Notes: generated by a model not told the origin, from the letters alone. DNA of 64,000 bases from Comamonas sp. lk (GCA_945869165.1 CAMBNY010000002.1:1-64000); one strand, 5' to 3'. Shown: positions 50,181 to 62,711, counted from the first letter of the stretch. Program-made: numbers and translations.

Positions 50181-51655
50181 GCGCGGCACTTGGTTACTTG
50201 TCACAGGTATTGCAATGGCTACAGCAAGGCAGTGCGAGCTTGTGTCCACGCTTGCAGGGCGCCGCCGAGGCGGGCTTTAGCCGCGTCCACACGGACAGCC
50301 GCAGCATCGAAGCGGGCGATTTATTTGTTGCCTTGCGCGGCGACAGCTTTGACGCCAACGACTTTTTACAAGAAGCCAAAGAACGCGGCGCTAGCGCACT
50401 GATTTGTCATAGCGGCTTAGCGCCAAACCAATACCCTGACGGCATACCACGCATAGAGGTAAGCGATAGCACCTTGGCCCTAGGTCAGTTGGCGCTCTGC
50501 TGGCGCGCGCAATTCAGCGTTCCACTTATCGCCGTTACCGGTAGCAATGGCAAAACAACGGTCACGCAAATGATCGCTTCCATATTGCACCAACACGCTC
50601 CACATGGCGCGGCGCTGGCAACGCAGGGTAATTTGAATAACGCCATCGGCGTGCCCCTTACCTTGCTGCGGCTACGCGCGTCACACCGCATTGCGGTAGT
50701 GGAACTGGGCATGAACCACCCGGGCGAGATTGCGCAACTGGCGGCAATGGCCCAAGCCACGGTGGGCCTGGTCAACAACGCGCAACGCGAGCATTTGGAA
50801 TTCATGCGTACCGTCGACGCCGTCGCCACCGAAAACGGCGCCGTATTGGAAGCGCTGCCTGCAAGCGGCTGCGCGGTGTTCGGGCTGGACGATAGCTACA
50901 GCGGCCACTGGATGGCACAAAATAAAGCACAGCGCATGATCGGCTTTGCCGCTACACCCGCCAATGGAAATGACGGCGTCTTCGGTGAAACAGCCCTTTG
51001 GCAAGATGGCGGCTGGCTGGTCCAAGCACACTGGCGCCTGGGCGCGGACAGCGGCCGGTTGCAATACCGGCTGGCTATCGCTGGTCAGCATAACGTGCGC
51101 AACTCCTGGGCCGCCGCTGCCTGCGCATTGGCTGCAGGGGTCAGCCCTGCCGCGATTGAACGCGGTTTGCAAGCTTTTGTACCCGTCAAAGGGCGCTCGC
51201 GTGCGCTGCAATTGCAATGGGGTGAGCGCAACGTCCAGGTGGTGGACGATAGCTACAACGCCAACCCTGATTCAGTGCAGGCGGCCATCGATGTATTGCG
51301 TGACCTGCCTGCACCACGCCTTTTGGTGCTCGGTGACATGGGCGAGGTGGGTGAAGACGGACCGCACTTACATGCGCAAGCCGGTCTGTACGCCCACCAA
51401 CAAGGTATTGAGCAACTCCTGGCTACAGGCCCACTGAGCCAATCTGCTACTCAAGCCTTCACACAAGCAGGTGGGCGCGCGCAACACTGCGCCGACCTGC
51501 CCGCTTTAACCCATGCGGTAGAAAAGGCGCTGGCGCACAGCGCAAGTATGTTGGTCAAGGGTTCGCGCTTCATGGGTATGGAAAAAATCCTAGAGACTCT
51601 GCAACAGCATGCAGCGACGCAGCATGCCCCCGAGGAGTCTGTCCATGTGGCCTGA
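50177..51655 (+). CDS. murF: UDP-MurNAc-tripeptide-D-alanyl-D-alanine ligase
   Basis: VTGSNGKTTVTQMIASIL; DDSYNANPDSVQAAID. Confidence 0.95.
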   Translation: MSAALGYLSQVLQWLQQGSASLCPRLQGAAEAGFSRVHTDSRSIEAGDLFVALRGDSFDANDFLQEAKERGASALICHSGLAPNQYPDGIPRIEVSDSTLALGQLALCWRAQFSVPLIAVTGSNGKTTVTQMIASILHQHAPHGAALATQGNLNNAIGVPLTLLRLRASHRIAVVELGMNHPGEIAQLAAMAQATVGLVNNAQREHLEFMRTVDAVATENGAVLEALPASGCAVFGLDDSYSGHWMAQNKAQRMIGFAATPANGNDGVFGETALWQDGGWLVQAHWRLGADSGRLQYRLAIAGQHNVRNSWAAAACALAAGVSPAAIERGLQAFVPVKGRSRALQLQWGERNVQVVDDSYNANPDSVQAAIDVLRDLPAPRLLVLGDMGEVGEDGPHLHAQAGLYAHQQGIEQLLATGPLSQSATQAFTQAGGRAQHCADLPALTHAVEKALAHSASMLVKGSRFMGMEKILETLQQHAATQHAPEESVHVA

Positions 51656-51676
51656 TGACAAGCGCGAGGAGGCTCT

Positions 51677-52855
51677 ATGCTGCTGAGCCTGGCGCAATGG
51701 TTGCAAAGCTTGTACCCGGAATGGGGTTTTCTCCGCGTTTTTCAGTACCTTACCTTTCGCGCCGTCATGGCCGCTGCAACTGCGCTTTTGATCGGTTTGG
51801 CCGCAGGTCCTGCCGTGATCCGGCGACTGCGTGCACTGAAGATTGGCCAACCCATACGCGGCTACGGCATGGAGTCCCATTTCAGTAAAAGCGGCACACC
51901 GACCATGGGCGGTGTGCTGATATTGATTGCCATAACCAGCTCTACTTTGCTGTGGGTAGATGTATCGAACCGGTTTATTTGGATCAGCCTCATCGTGACC
52001 CTGGGTTTTGGCGCGATCGGCTGGGCCGATGACTGGCGCAAAGTGGTGAACAAAGACCCCGAAGGTATGCCTTCGCGCGAAAAATACCTGTGGCAATCCA
52101 TCATCGGCTTATTGGCGGCGCTATGGCTGGTGTTCAGTATTTCAGAGAACTCCAATGGTCGGGTGCTTGAGCTGTTTATCAACTGGGTCAGCTCCGGTTT
52201 TGACGTTAATCTGCCGCCCAAAGCCGGACTGATGCTTCCCTTCTTCAAGCAAGTCAGTTATCCACTTGGCGTGCTCGGCTTTGTCGTGCTGACTTATTTG
52301 GTGATAGTGGGCTCCAGCAACGCGGTCAACTTGACCGATGGCCTGGACGGCTTGGCCATCATGCCGGTGGTGATGGTGGGCTCTGCGCTCGGTGTGTTTG
52401 CCTATGTCACCGGCAGTGTTATTTACTCCAAATACCTGTTTTTGCCGCACATTCCCGGAGCCGGTGAACTATTGATTTTTTGCGCCGCCATTGCCGGTGC
52501 TGGCCTTGCATTTTTATGGTTCAACACGCATCCGGCCCAAGTATTTATGGGCGATGTGGGTGCGCTGGCCCTCGGTGGCGCACTGGGCACGGTGGCTGTC
52601 ATCGTACGCCAGGAGATCGTGTTGGCCATGATGGGTGGCGTGTTTGTGGCCGAGGCCATGTCGGTGATGCTGCAAGTGATGTACTTCAAGTACACCCGCA
52701 AAAAATACGGCGAAGGCCGCCGCCTGTTCCGCATGGCGCCTTTGCACCACCATTTCGAAAAGCAAGGTTGGAAGGAAACGCAAGTCGTGGTGCGTTTTTG
52801 GATCATCACCATGCTGCTGTGCCTGCTGGGCTTGTCCACCCTGAAGCTGAGGTGA
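51677..52855 (+). CDS. mraY: Phospho-MurNAc-pentapeptide-transferase
   Basis: [38 protein letters not shown]. Confidence 0.97.
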   Translation: MLLSLAQWLQSLYPEWGFLRVFQYLTFRAVMAAATALLIGLAAGPAVIRRLRALKIGQPIRGYGMESHFSKSGTPTMGGVLILIAITSSTLLWVDVSNRFIWISLIVTLGFGAIGWADDWRKVVNKDPEGMPSREKYLWQSIIGLLAALWLVFSISENSNGRVLELFINWVSSGFDVNLPPKAGLMLPFFKQVSYPLGVLGFVVLTYLVIVGSSNAVNLTDGLDGLAIMPVVMVGSALGVFAYVTGSVIYSKYLFLPHIPGAGELLIFCAAIAGAGLAFLWFNTHPAQVFMGDVGALALGGALGTVAVIVRQEIVLAMMGGVFVAEAMSVMLQVMYFKYTRKKYGEGRRLFRMAPLHHHFEKQGWKETQVVVRFWIITMLLCLLGLSTLKLR

Positions 52856-52859
52856 GCCG

Positions 52860-54377
52860 ATGAACATGCAAGGGCAACAGGTGCTAGTCGTCGGTCTGGG
52901 AGCTTCCGGCCTGGCGATGGCAGTCTGGTGCGCGCGCGCCGGGGCGCAAGTGACGGTGCTCGATGACCGCGCCTCACCACCACAAGCGGTAACCCTGGCG
53001 CAAGAAATTCCGAATGCACGCCTATTACATGGCGCGCTCGATGCACATGCCTTAGCGAATGGCCCCTTTCAGCGCATCTGCATCAGCCCCGGGCTGACAC
53101 CGGTACGCGTCAGTTCCTTGGTCGATGCGGCCCGCGCGCAGGGCCTATGGGTAGGCAGCGAACTGGGCTTGTTTGCACAAGCGTTGCAAGACCTTCGCAA
53201 CACGCAGGCCTACCAGCCCCAAGTGATTGCGATAACCGGTACCAACGGCAAAACCACCGTCACGGCACTGACGGGTCAATTGGTAGCGCGTGCCGGTAAA
53301 ACGGTGGCCGTGGCCGGCAACATCGGTCCGACCCTGCTGGACACGCTGGCCCAGGCTTTAGCGGCGCATGCATTGCCGCAGGTCTGGGTCTTGGAGTTGT
53401 CGAGCTTTCAGTTGCACTATGCAGAAGACTTTGAACCGACGGTGGCCACCGTGCTCAACCTCAGCCAAGACCACCTAGATTGGCATACCAACTTAGCGGA
53501 CTATGCACGCGCCAAGGCCCGCATCTTTGGCAGCAAGGGCGTGATGCTGCTCAACCGCGACGATGTACAAGTCATGGCCATGCTGCCCGAGCCGCGGCGC
53601 GTAAAACTACAAAAGCCGGTGCAACGCGCCCATATTTGCTTTAGCGCACAAACGCCGACCCACGCGGACGACTACGGCCTTGAAGAAGTCAATGGCGTAG
53701 TGTGGCTGGTACGCGCAGCGCCCGCAGATGAAACCCTCAAACGCGGGCGCAATACAGCGGTCGAAGACTTATTTTTACAACGCCTGATGCCAGCCGATGC
53801 GCTACGCATCCGCGGTCGACATAACGCCTGCAACGCATTAGCGGCTCTAGCCCTGGCGAGCGCTACGGGCTGCGCGCTAGGACCCATGTTGTTCGGGCTG
53901 CGCGAATACAGCGGCGAGCCACACCGGGTGCAGTCGCTAGGTGTGGTCAACGCAGTCGAATACTTTGACGATAGCAAAGGCACCAACGTGGGCGCCACCG
54001 TGGCCGCCTTGCAAGGCTTGGGGCCGGACCGATCTTTGATTTTGATTTTGGGTGGTGAGGGCAAAGGGCAAGACTTTGCACCCCTGGCAGCGCCCGTGCG
54101 CCAGCATGTGCGCGCGGTGCTGCTGATCGGCCGCGACGCCGCGCTGATCCGCCAAGCCTTGCACAGCACTGGCGTGGCACTGCACGATGCCGCGTCGATG
54201 GACGATGCGGTACAGCAAGCCGCTGAACTCGCACAGGCAGGCGATGCGGTGCTGATGTCGCCGGCCTGCGCCAGCTTTGACATGTTCAAAGATTATGCCC
54301 ACCGCGCCGCCGCGTTTGCGCAGGCCGTGCAAGCGCTAGCTTTGGCGCAAGGTCAGATGCTGGAGGTGGCGCTATGA
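52860..54377 (+). CDS. murD: UDP-MurNAc-L-alanine:D-glutamate ligase
   Basis: [25 protein letters not shown]. Confidence 0.95.
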   Translation: MNMQGQQVLVVGLGASGLAMAVWCARAGAQVTVLDDRASPPQAVTLAQEIPNARLLHGALDAHALANGPFQRICISPGLTPVRVSSLVDAARAQGLWVGSELGLFAQALQDLRNTQAYQPQVIAITGTNGKTTVTALTGQLVARAGKTVAVAGNIGPTLLDTLAQALAAHALPQVWVLELSSFQLHYAEDFEPTVATVLNLSQDHLDWHTNLADYARAKARIFGSKGVMLLNRDDVQVMAMLPEPRRVKLQKPVQRAHICFSAQTPTHADDYGLEEVNGVVWLVRAAPADETLKRGRNTAVEDLFLQRLMPADALRIRGRHNACNALAALALASATGCALGPMLFGLREYSGEPHRVQSLGVVNAVEYFDDSKGTNVGATVAALQGLGPDRSLILILGGEGKGQDFAPLAAPVRQHVRAVLLIGRDAALIRQALHSTGVALHDAASMDDAVQQAAELAQAGDAVLMSPACASFDMFKDYAHRAAAFAQAVQALALAQGQMLEVAL

Positions 54378-55630
54378 GCATTACTGCCAGCTGGTTGGGC
54401 CGCTGGGGTCTGGGCAAAGACGCCCAGCAGACAGATGCCTTGCCAGTGCGCCTGGGCCGACGTGCCAATTACGCCAATGCCCAAAGCATCAGCCGGGTCA
54501 GCAGCCTGGATCATGCTTTGATCGCCGTGGTTTGCACGCTCTTGGTCTGGGGCGCGATCATGGTCTATTCAGCGACCATCGCCATGCCCGATAACCCCAA
54601 GTTTCTGGGCTACACGCACAATCATTTTTTAGTTCGCCATTTCGCCTCCATTGCCACAGGCCTGCTGGCCGGTCTGATCGCTTTCCAGGTGCCAGTGCAA
54701 ACCTGGGAGAAGCTCGCGCCCCTATTGTTTATGGCGTCGCTCGTTCTGTTGGCGGCGGTGCTGATCCCCCATATCGGCAAAGGCGTGAACGGCGCCAGGC
54801 GCTGGATCTCGCTGGGTATTACCAGTTTCCAGCCCTCGGAGCTGGCCAAGTTTTCTGCCGTGGTCTATGCCTCTGGCTATATGGTGCGCAAGATGGAAGT
54901 CAAAGAAGACTTTTTGCGTGCGGTATGGCCGATGGCCGCTGCCGTTGGCGTGATGGGTGTCTTATTGTTGGCTGAGCCGGACATGGGTGCATTCCTGGTG
55001 ATTGCCATCATCGCCATGGGTATTTTGTTTTTGGGTGGCGTCAACGCCAAAATGTTCTTCTTAATCTCGGGCGTGCTCGTCGGTGCTTTTGCGCTGATGA
55101 TCGCCTTTAATGACTACCGACGCGAGCGCATTTTCGCCTACCTAGATCCATGGAGTGAGCACAATGCTCTGGCCAAGGGCTACCAGTTGACACACTCGCT
55201 CATTGCCCTGGGGCGCGGCGAGATATTCGGCGTGGGTTTGGGCGGCAGCGTAGAGAAGCTGCATTGGCTACCAGAAGCGCATACCGACTTTCTCGTGGCA
55301 GTGATCGGTGAAGAGTTCGGCCTGGTTGGCATCTTAGCGCTCATCGTCTTATTCCTCTGGATGACGCGGCGCATCATCCATATCGGTCGCCGGGCGGTGG
55401 CGCTGGAGCGCGTGTTTGCCGGTCTGGTGGCCCAAGGTGTGGGCATATGGATGGGCTTTCAAGGCTTTATCAATATGGGGGTGAACCTGGGTGCGCTGCC
55501 TACCAAAGGGCTGACACTGCCGCTGATGAGCTATGGCGGCTCGGCGATTTTGGTCAATCTGGTCGCGCTGGCCTTGGTACTGCGCATTGAGTATGAAAAC
55601 CGAAAGCTGATGCAAGGAGCGCCCGCATGA
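54374..55630 (+). CDS. ftsW: Lipid II polymerase FtsW (SEDS)
   Basis: SEDS family, [31 protein letters not shown]. Confidence 0.95.
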   Translation: MSITASWLGRWGLGKDAQQTDALPVRLGRRANYANAQSISRVSSLDHALIAVVCTLLVWGAIMVYSATIAMPDNPKFLGYTHNHFLVRHFASIATGLLAGLIAFQVPVQTWEKLAPLLFMASLVLLAAVLIPHIGKGVNGARRWISLGITSFQPSELAKFSAVVYASGYMVRKMEVKEDFLRAVWPMAAAVGVMGVLLLAEPDMGAFLVIAIIAMGILFLGGVNAKMFFLISGVLVGAFALMIAFNDYRRERIFAYLDPWSEHNALAKGYQLTHSLIALGRGEIFGVGLGGSVEKLHWLPEAHTDFLVAVIGEEFGLVGILALIVLFLWMTRRIIHIGRRAVALERVFAGLVAQGVGIWMGFQGFINMGVNLGALPTKGLTLPLMSYGGSAILVNLVALALVLRIEYENRKLMQGAPA

Positions 55631-56709
55631 TGGCCGCCCACAGCAAAGGCACACCTTGCGCGCTGGTGATGGCTGGCGGCACCGGCGGACACATCTTCCC
55701 AGGCCTGGCGATTGCGCAAGCGCTACGCGACAAGGGCTGGCGCGTGCATTGGTTAGGTGCGCCAGGCAGCATGGAGAGTCGGCTCGTGCCGCCTCGTGGC
55801 TTTGCGCTTGAAACCATCGAATTCTCTGGGGTCCGCGGCAAGGGCCCGTCTAGCCTGCTATGGTTACCGTTGCGCCTGCTTCGCGCTTGCTGGCAAAGCA
55901 AGGCCGTGCTGGGCCGCGTAAAGCCCGACGTCGTGCTCGGCTTTGGCGGCTACATCAGCCTACCCGGTGGCTTAATGAGCGCACTCAAACGCATACCGCT
56001 GCTGGTGCACGAACAAAACTCGGTGGCTGGCGCTGCCAATAAAGTATTGGCCCGCGTGGCGCGCCAAGTCTTTAGCGCCTTTCCCGGCGCGTTGGGTACA
56101 GCCCTGCATGTGGGCAATCCCCTGCGCGCTGAGTTTCTGGCCCAAGGCGCGCCGGAGCGACGCTTTGCCAATCGCAGTGGTCCTTTGCACATTTTGGTGC
56201 TGGGCGGCAGCTTGGGGGCTAGTGCGCTCAATACCATGGTGCCGCAAGCCCTGGCTATGTTGACAGCAGAGACGCGCCCGGTCGTCATCCATCAAAGCGG
56301 CGAGCAGCATATCGATGCACTGCGCAGCAACTACCAGGACGCTGGCGTGCAAGCCACGCTCGTACCTTTTATCGAAGACACCGCCAGCGCCATGGCGCAG
56401 GCCGATCTGGTTATTTGTCGCGCTGGTGCGAGCACCGTGACCGAAATCGCGGCCGTGGGCGCAGCGGCTTTGTTCGTCCCCTTCCCCGCGGCCGTGGATG
56501 ATCACCAAACGCATAACGCCCGCTTCCTGGTGGACCAGGATGCCGCTTGTTTAATGCCGCAGCACCGCTTGACTCCCGAGGCCTTGGCGCAGTGGCTACA
56601 AACCTGCGACCGGGCCACTTTGTTGCGCTATGCACAAGCAGCTAAAGGCCTGCAAAATCTGGCGGCTACCACGGCCATGGTGCAGGCTTGCGAGGACATC
56701 GTGGCATGA
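55627..56709 (+). CDS. murG: UDP-GlcNAc transferase MurG
   Basis: [27 protein letters not shown]. Confidence 0.96.
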   Translation: MMAAHSKGTPCALVMAGGTGGHIFPGLAIAQALRDKGWRVHWLGAPGSMESRLVPPRGFALETIEFSGVRGKGPSSLLWLPLRLLRACWQSKAVLGRVKPDVVLGFGGYISLPGGLMSALKRIPLLVHEQNSVAGAANKVLARVARQVFSAFPGALGTALHVGNPLRAEFLAQGAPERRFANRSGPLHILVLGGSLGASALNTMVPQALAMLTAETRPVVIHQSGEQHIDALRSNYQDAGVQATLVPFIEDTASAMAQADLVICRAGASTVTEIAAVGAAALFVPFPAAVDDHQTHNARFLVDQDAACLMPQHRLTPEALAQWLQTCDRATLLRYAQAAKGLQNLAATTAMVQACEDIVA

Positions 56710-58130
56710 AGCACGCGGTACGCCATATCCACTTTGTCGGTATCGGCGGCTCAGGTATGTCGGGTATTGCCGAAATACTCCATAACCTGGGCTACCGCAT
56801 CAGCGGCTCCGACCTAAGCGACAGCGCTGTGCTGCAACGTTTGGGAGCTTTAGGCATACGTACTTTTGTCGGCCACCACACCGACCATGTGGCCGGTGCC
56901 AATGCGGTAGTCACCTCCACCGCCGTGCAGTCCACCAACCCCGAGGTGCTGCAAGCGCGCGCCATGCATATTCCGGTGGTACCGCGCGCATTGATGCTGG
57001 CCGAATTGATGCGACTCAAACAAGGTATTGCGATTGCCGGTACACACGGTAAGACCACCACCACCAGCCTAGTGGCCAGCGTGCTGGCTGAAGCCGGGCT
57101 GGACCCCACCTTCGTGATCGGCGGACGCTTGAATAGTGCCGGCGCCAATGCGCGCCTGGGTCAGGGCGATTACATCGTCGTCGAGGCCGACGAGTCCGAC
57201 GCCTCCTTCCTCAATCTCTTGCCGGTCATGGCGGTCGTCACCAACATCGATGCCGACCATATGGAAACCTATGGACACGACTTTGGCCGCTTGCAGCAAG
57301 CTTTTGTCGATTTCCTGCACCGCATGCCGTTCTATGGTACCGCCGTGCTGTGTACCGACGACGCCGCGGTACGCGCTATCGTGGACCAAGTGACCTGCCC
57401 GGTAACCAGCTATGGCACGAACGAGGATGCCCAAGTGCGCGCACTCGATATCCGACCGGTCAACGGGCGCATGCATTTCCGAGTGCAAAGGCGCAATGGC
57501 ATCACCTTGCCAGACCTGGATATTGTGCTCAACCTGCCGGGCCACCATAACGTGCTCAATGCGCTCTCAGCCATCGCGATTGCAGTGGAGCTCAACATCC
57601 CCGATGCGGCGGTGCAAAAAGCCTTGCGCGAATTCAAGGGAGTAGCTCGGCGCTTCCAGCGCTATGGCGACCATGGCCTGCCAGACGGCGGCACCGTGGC
57701 GGTGGTGGACGATTACGGCCACCATCCCGTGGAAATGGCGGCCACGCTAGAAGCTGCGCGTGGCGCCTTCCCGGGTCGACGTCTCATACTGGCTTTCCAG
57801 CCACACCGCTACACCCGGACCCGCGATTGTTTTGAAGATTTTGTCAAAGTCATGGGCTTGGCTGACGTGGTGTTGCTCGGTGAAGTCTATGCGGCTGGTG
57901 AAGCACCCATCATCGCCGCCGACAGTCGCGCCCTGGCACGCGCCATGCGCGTTGCCGGCCAAGTGGACCCGGTGTTTGTGGACGACATTGGTGCCATGGC
58001 TGGTATGGCCCTGCGTAATGCGCGGGCGGGGGATGTGTTGTTGTGTATGGGTGCAGGCTCGATCAGTGCGGTGCCCGCTCAAATCGTTACCTTGCTGCAG
58101 ACCCCGGCTGGTGTGGAGACCGCAGCATGA
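56706..58130 (+). CDS. murC: UDP-MurNAc-L-alanine ligase
   Basis: [30 protein letters not shown]. Confidence 0.96.
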   Translation: MKHAVRHIHFVGIGGSGMSGIAEILHNLGYRISGSDLSDSAVLQRLGALGIRTFVGHHTDHVAGANAVVTSTAVQSTNPEVLQARAMHIPVVPRALMLAELMRLKQGIAIAGTHGKTTTTSLVASVLAEAGLDPTFVIGGRLNSAGANARLGQGDYIVVEADESDASFLNLLPVMAVVTNIDADHMETYGHDFGRLQQAFVDFLHRMPFYGTAVLCTDDAAVRAIVDQVTCPVTSYGTNEDAQVRALDIRPVNGRMHFRVQRRNGITLPDLDIVLNLPGHHNVLNALSAIAIAVELNIPDAAVQKALREFKGVARRFQRYGDHGLPDGGTVAVVDDYGHHPVEMAATLEAARGAFPGRRLILAFQPHRYTRTRDCFEDFVKVMGLADVVLLGEVYAAGEAPIIAADSRALARAMRVAGQVDPVFVDDIGAMAGMALRNARAGDVLLCMGAGSISAVPAQIVTLLQTPAGVETAA

Positions 58131-59122
58131 GCGCCTACAGCCTCCAAGACGTGCATCCCCAATCCTTTGGCAAAGTCGCCGTGCTCATGGGCGGCAGCTC
58201 TGCTGAACGTGAAATTTCTCTACTTTCTGGTCAAGGCGTTCTCAACGCGCTGCGCGAGCGGGGCGTCGATGCGTACGGCTTCGATCCACAGCAAAAACCC
58301 CTTTGGGATTTAAAAACAGAAGGCTTCATGCGCTGTTTTATCGCACTGCACGGCCGCCATGGCGAGGACGGGACCGTACAAGGTGCACTGGAATTAATGG
58401 GTATACCTTACACCGGTTCAGGCGTCATGGCCTCGAGCATCGCAGTCGACAAGGTAATGACCAAACGCATTTGGGCTGCACACGGTTTACCCACGCCCCC
58501 GGACGTGGTTCTTAGCCCTGCCGATCAAACTGCGCAAAACATCAACGCACTGACGAAAACATTGGGTTTGCCCTTTATCGTCAAACCGCCACACGAAGGC
58601 TCATCAATCGGCGTGAGCAAAGTACAAGACATTGCGCAAGCCCAGGCCGCAGTACAACTTGCCGCGCGCTATGACCGCGATGTCTTGTGCGAAGCATTTA
58701 TTGCAGGCCAAGAGCTGACCTGCGCCGTCCTAGGAAGCGGCACCGCAGCGCGTGCTTTGCCCATTGTCCGCATTGAGGCTCCGCAGGGCGCCTATGACTA
58801 CCAGAACAAATACTTTACCGATGTGGTGCGCTACCACTGCCCCAGCGGCCTGGCGGCCTCGCAGGAGCAGTCCATTCAAGCCATGGTGTTAGAGGCCTAC
58901 CGGGCGCTGGGGTGCAGAGGCTGGGGTCGCGCCGATTTGATGCTGCGCGCCAGTGACCATAAAGCATTTTTATTAGAAATGAATACCTCGCCAGGGATGA
59001 CCAGTCATTCACTGGTTCCGATGTCGGCCAAGGCCGATGGTCTGCCTTACGAAGATCTTTGTCTTTTATTGTTGGCACAAGCCACGCTGGATCAGCAATA
59101 CACCAAAGGGGCCACCACGTGA
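58127..59122 (+). CDS. ddlB: D-alanine-D-alanine ligase
   Basis: [39 protein letters not shown]. Confidence 0.95.
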   Translation: MSAYSLQDVHPQSFGKVAVLMGGSSAEREISLLSGQGVLNALRERGVDAYGFDPQQKPLWDLKTEGFMRCFIALHGRHGEDGTVQGALELMGIPYTGSGVMASSIAVDKVMTKRIWAAHGLPTPPDVVLSPADQTAQNINALTKTLGLPFIVKPPHEGSSIGVSKVQDIAQAQAAVQLAARYDRDVLCEAFIAGQELTCAVLGSGTAARALPIVRIEAPQGAYDYQNKYFTDVVRYHCPSGLAASQEQSIQAMVLEAYRALGCRGWGRADLMLRASDHKAFLLEMNTSPGMTSHSLVPMSAKADGLPYEDLCLLLLAQATLDQQYTKGATT

Positions 59123-59907
59123 ACCGTGAAGCGCCTGTGGCGATGGATGTCCGTTTGATGAATACGGCCGCGGGCATCTTATTCCTGGTATTTGTGTTGG
59201 CTAGTTTGTTCGCCATGACGCGATGGGCGTCAGCACATAACGCGTTTGCGTTCCAACGCATCACCGTCCTGGGCGATGTGAACCATTGCAACGTCGCCAC
59301 CGTGCGGGCACACGTCGCCTCGCGGGTCAAAGGAACCTTTTTCAACATGGACTTAGCCAGCACCCGCGAGGCCTTTGAAACCATTCCCTGGGTGCGGCAT
59401 GCGGTGGTGCACCGCGATTTTCCGAACCGCTTGCGCGTGCAGCTGCAAGAGCATCAGGTAGTGGCTTTCTGGGGTGAAGAAAGCGAACAACGTTTGCTCA
59501 ATAGTTATGGCGAAGTATTTGATGCCAATGTCGGAGAAGTCGAGCAGTCCAGTCTGCCACGGCTTAACGGCCCACAAAGCCAAAGCGCTTTGGTTCTCGC
59601 GGGTTACCAGCTTATCGAGCCGCAGTTTTCAGCGCTCAATTTAAAAATTGAGGCCTTGGAATTGAGTAGCCAAGGCAGTTGGCACATCATCCTGCCTAGC
59701 GGCGCCACCATCCAAGCCGGTCGTGGTGACGCCGATGCGCTCTCGACCCGCACGCAAGTGTTTTTGAAATCTCTATCGAGCGTAGTCAAAAGCTACAAGC
59801 TCCCCTTGAGCGCACTTGAATCGGCCGACTTGCGGCATGAAAACGGTTATGCCATCCGCTTGCGCGGCTTCAACACGATAGCGGCAACGCCCTCCCCCAC
59901 TCCATGA
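59119..59907 (+). CDS. ftsQ: Cell division protein FtsQ
   Basis: POTRA-like FtsQ sequence after ddlB; GTG start overlapping ddlB stop. Confidence 0.93.
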   Translation: MNREAPVAMDVRLMNTAAGILFLVFVLASLFAMTRWASAHNAFAFQRITVLGDVNHCNVATVRAHVASRVKGTFFNMDLASTREAFETIPWVRHAVVHRDFPNRLRVQLQEHQVVAFWGEESEQRLLNSYGEVFDANVGEVEQSSLPRLNGPQSQSALVLAGYQLIEPQFSALNLKIEALELSSQGSWHIILPSGATIQAGRGDADALSTRTQVFLKSLSSVVKSYKLPLSALESADLRHENGYAIRLRGFNTIAATPSPTP

Positions 59908-59932
59908 TGCACAACACAACAGGTAACTAGCT

Positions 59933-61162
59933 ATGGCCCGAGAATACAAAGACTTAGTCGTTGGACTGGACATCGGCACCGCCAAAGTGATGGCGGTCGT
60001 GGCCGAGGTACTGCCCGACGGTAGCTTGCGCCTTGCGGGCTTCGGCTCGGCACCAAGCAATGGCCTTAAGCGCGGCGTGGTGGTCAATATCGACGCCACA
60101 GTGCACAGCATTCAGCAGGCCCTCAAAGAAGCCGAGTTGATGGCCGATTGCAAAATCACCCGCGTCTATACCGGCATCACGGGCAGCCATATCCGCGGCC
60201 TCAATTCCAGCGGCATGGTGGCGATCAAAGACCGTGAAGTGAGCCAGGCCGATGTCACCCGCGTCGTGGAAACTGCTAAGGCCATCCATATTTCCAGCGA
60301 CCAGCGCCTGCTGCTGGTCGAGCCGCAAGAATTTGTGATCGATGGCCAGGATGTCAAAGAACCTATCGGCATGAGTGGCATGCGCCTAGAGGCCAAGGTA
60401 CATATCGTCACCGGGGCGCAAAGCGCGGCCGAAAACATCATTAAATGCGTGCGCCGCTGCGGCTTGGAAGTAGAGCAGCTCATGCTCAACCCGCTAGCCT
60501 CTAGCCTTTCGGTACTGACCGAAGACGAGCGTGAACTCGGCGTGGCGCTGGTGGACATTGGCGCGGGTACTACCGACATCGCCATCTTCACCAACGGCTC
60601 GATTCGCCACACCGCCGTGATCCCCATTGCCGGTGATCTGATCACCAGCGATATCGCTATGGCGCTGCGCACTCCGACCAAAGATGCAGAGGAAATCAAA
60701 GTCGAAAGCGGCCACGCCAAGCAAGTTCTGGTAGACCCGGAAGTGCAAGTCGAAGTACCTGGCCTGGGCGACCGGGGCCCGCGCATGCTCAGCCGCCAGG
60801 CCCTGGCCGGTGTGATCGAACCGCGTATCGAAGAAATATTCACGCTCGTCAATCAAGTAATGCGCGAGTCCGGCTACGAAGAAGTGCTGTCCTCGGGCAT
60901 TGTGTTGACCGGCGGCAGTTGCCTGATGCCAGGCATGGTCGAACTGGGCGAAGACATTTTCCTCAAACCGGTGCGCCGGGGCATTCCCCAGTACGCCAAT
61001 GCCTTGTCAGACATGGTGGCGCAGCCCCGTGCCGCTACGGTGATGGGCTTTTTGGAAGAAGCCCGTATCGCGCGTTTGCGCGGTATCAAAGTGGCCCAAA
61101 AAGGCGGCAGCGTAAAAAGCGCATTTGCCCAGATTCGTGATTTTTTTGCAGGAACTTTCTAA
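59933..61162 (+). CDS. ftsA: Cell division protein FtsA
   Basis: LVVGLDIGTAKVMAVVAEV; GIVLTGGSCLMPG. Confidence 0.96.
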   Translation: MAREYKDLVVGLDIGTAKVMAVVAEVLPDGSLRLAGFGSAPSNGLKRGVVVNIDATVHSIQQALKEAELMADCKITRVYTGITGSHIRGLNSSGMVAIKDREVSQADVTRVVETAKAIHISSDQRLLLVEPQEFVIDGQDVKEPIGMSGMRLEAKVHIVTGAQSAAENIIKCVRRCGLEVEQLMLNPLASSLSVLTEDERELGVALVDIGAGTTDIAIFTNGSIRHTAVIPIAGDLITSDIAMALRTPTKDAEEIKVESGHAKQVLVDPEVQVEVPGLGDRGPRMLSRQALAGVIEPRIEEIFTLVNQVMRESGYEEVLSSGIVLTGGSCLMPGMVELGEDIFLKPVRRGIPQYANALSDMVAQPRAATVMGFLEEARIARLRGIKVAQKGGSVKSAFAQIRDFFAGTF

Positions 61163-61319
61163 ATGAAAACCTCCCCACTCGCGCGCCGCCGTCGTTGGTA
61201 CCACAGCGCTTCGTTCTATCTGTGGATGGCGCGCGCCGGGCCGCCGCCCGACCCCGCTTTTTGTTTCCCTGTCCCTTTCTCATTTTTCCGTATCGCCACA
61301 TCTACATTAGGAGCCGCAC

Positions 61320-62609
61320 ATGACTATTGAACTCATCGAAGAAGAAATCTTCAACCAGGGAACCCTCATCAAAGTCATTGGCGTGGGCGGTGGCGGCGGC
61401 AATGCGGTGGAGTACATGATCCAGTCCCATGTCACCGGCGTGGAATTCATCTGCGCCAACACCGATGCACAAGCGCTCAAGCGCAGCACCGCGCATCGCA
61501 CGATTCAACTGGGTGAAACCGGTTTAGGTGCGGGCAGCCGTCCGCACAAAGGGCGTGCGGCAGCGGAGTTGGCCGAGGCGGACATCCGCAACGCTATCGA
61601 AGGCGCCAATATGCTGTTTATCACTGCCGGCATGGGCGGCGGCACCGGTACCGGTGCGGCACCCATCATCGCGCGGGTAGCCAAGGAAATGGGCATTTTG
61701 ACGGTGGGCGTGGTGACCAAGCCTTTCGAGTTTGAAGGCGGCCCGCGCATGAGAAATGCCGATGAAGGGCTGGCCGAGTTGGAAGCCAATGTCGATTCGC
61801 TGATCGTGGTGCTCAACGAAAAACTGCTGGAAGTACTGGGCGACGACATCAGCCAGGACGAAGCCTTTGACTATGCCAACGATGTACTGAAAAACGCGGT
61901 CGGCGGTATTGCCGAGATCATCAACGTGCCCGGCCATGTGAACGTGGACTTTGAAGACGTGCGTACCGTGATGGGCGAGCCCGGCAAAGCCATGATGGGC
62001 ACCGCCCTGGCCAAGGGCCCGGACCGCGCGCGCATTGCGGCCGAACAAGCCGTGGCCTGCCCGCTGCTCGAAGGCATCGACCTGTCGGGCGCCAAAGGCG
62101 TGTTGGTGCTGATCACCGCAGCCAAGGGCTCCCTCAAGTTGAGCGAATCCAAACTGGCGATGAACACCATCCGCGCCTACGCTTCGCCTGAAGCGCATGT
62201 GATTTACGGCACGGCTTACGACGACTCGCTGGGCGAAGACGTGCGCGTCACCGTGGTAGCTACGGGACTGAGCCGTCCACGCCGCACCGCGCCTCCGCTG
62301 CAAGTGCTGCGCACAGGCACCTATGACGCCTCCCCCTCGCCCATGGCCAACACCAACGCAGCGCTTTCCGCAGGGACGATGCAACGCGGCCTGGGCAACA
62401 CCACCATGGCCTCGGCCAGCGGCATGGGTAGCAGCACCGGCATCAGCGCACCATCGCAAGCGGGCGCCGCCACCGACTACGGCACCCTCAGCACCCCCGC
62501 CGTTTGGCGCGGCAGCCGTACGACCGCAGCACAAAAAGTCGATGCACTTTCCAGCGGCGGTATGGATGACTACGAAATCCCGGCCTTCTTGCGCAAGCAG
62601 GCGGATTGA
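61320..62609 (+). CDS. ftsZ: Cell division protein FtsZ
   Basis: GGGTGTGAAP tubulin signature; C-terminal DDYEIPAFLRKQAD. Confidence 0.97.
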   Translation: MTIELIEEEIFNQGTLIKVIGVGGGGGNAVEYMIQSHVTGVEFICANTDAQALKRSTAHRTIQLGETGLGAGSRPHKGRAAAELAEADIRNAIEGANMLFITAGMGGGTGTGAAPIIARVAKEMGILTVGVVTKPFEFEGGPRMRNADEGLAELEANVDSLIVVLNEKLLEVLGDDISQDEAFDYANDVLKNAVGGIAEIINVPGHVNVDFEDVRTVMGEPGKAMMGTALAKGPDRARIAAEQAVACPLLEGIDLSGAKGVLVLITAAKGSLKLSESKLAMNTIRAYASPEAHVIYGTAYDDSLGEDVRVTVVATGLSRPRRTAPPLQVLRTGTYDASPSPMANTNAALSAGTMQRGLGNTTMASASGMGSSTGISAPSQAGAATDYGTLSTPAVWRGSRTTAAQKVDALSSGGMDDYEIPAFLRKQAD

Positions 62610-62642
62610 TTTTTCCATCGGTCACTCAAGTCAGTGTTTCCT

Positions 62643-62680
62643 AGCGGGCCGGTGCGGGCATATCACCCCACCGGCCCGCT
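62643..62680 (+). terminator. Strong hairpin between ftsZ and lpxC
   Basis: Perfect 12-bp stem AGCGGGCCGGTG (62643-62654)/CACCGGCCCGCT (62669-62680); no T tract. Confidence 0.55.
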
Positions 62681-62711
62681 TGAAGCCTAGACCCGCTTTT
62701 ACAATCGCCCG

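Noticed and set aside
61524-62618. 364-aa minus-strand ORF opposite ftsZ
   Set aside because: Antisense to a certain ftsZ gene; His/Gly/Ala-rich composition typical of high-GC shadow ORFs.
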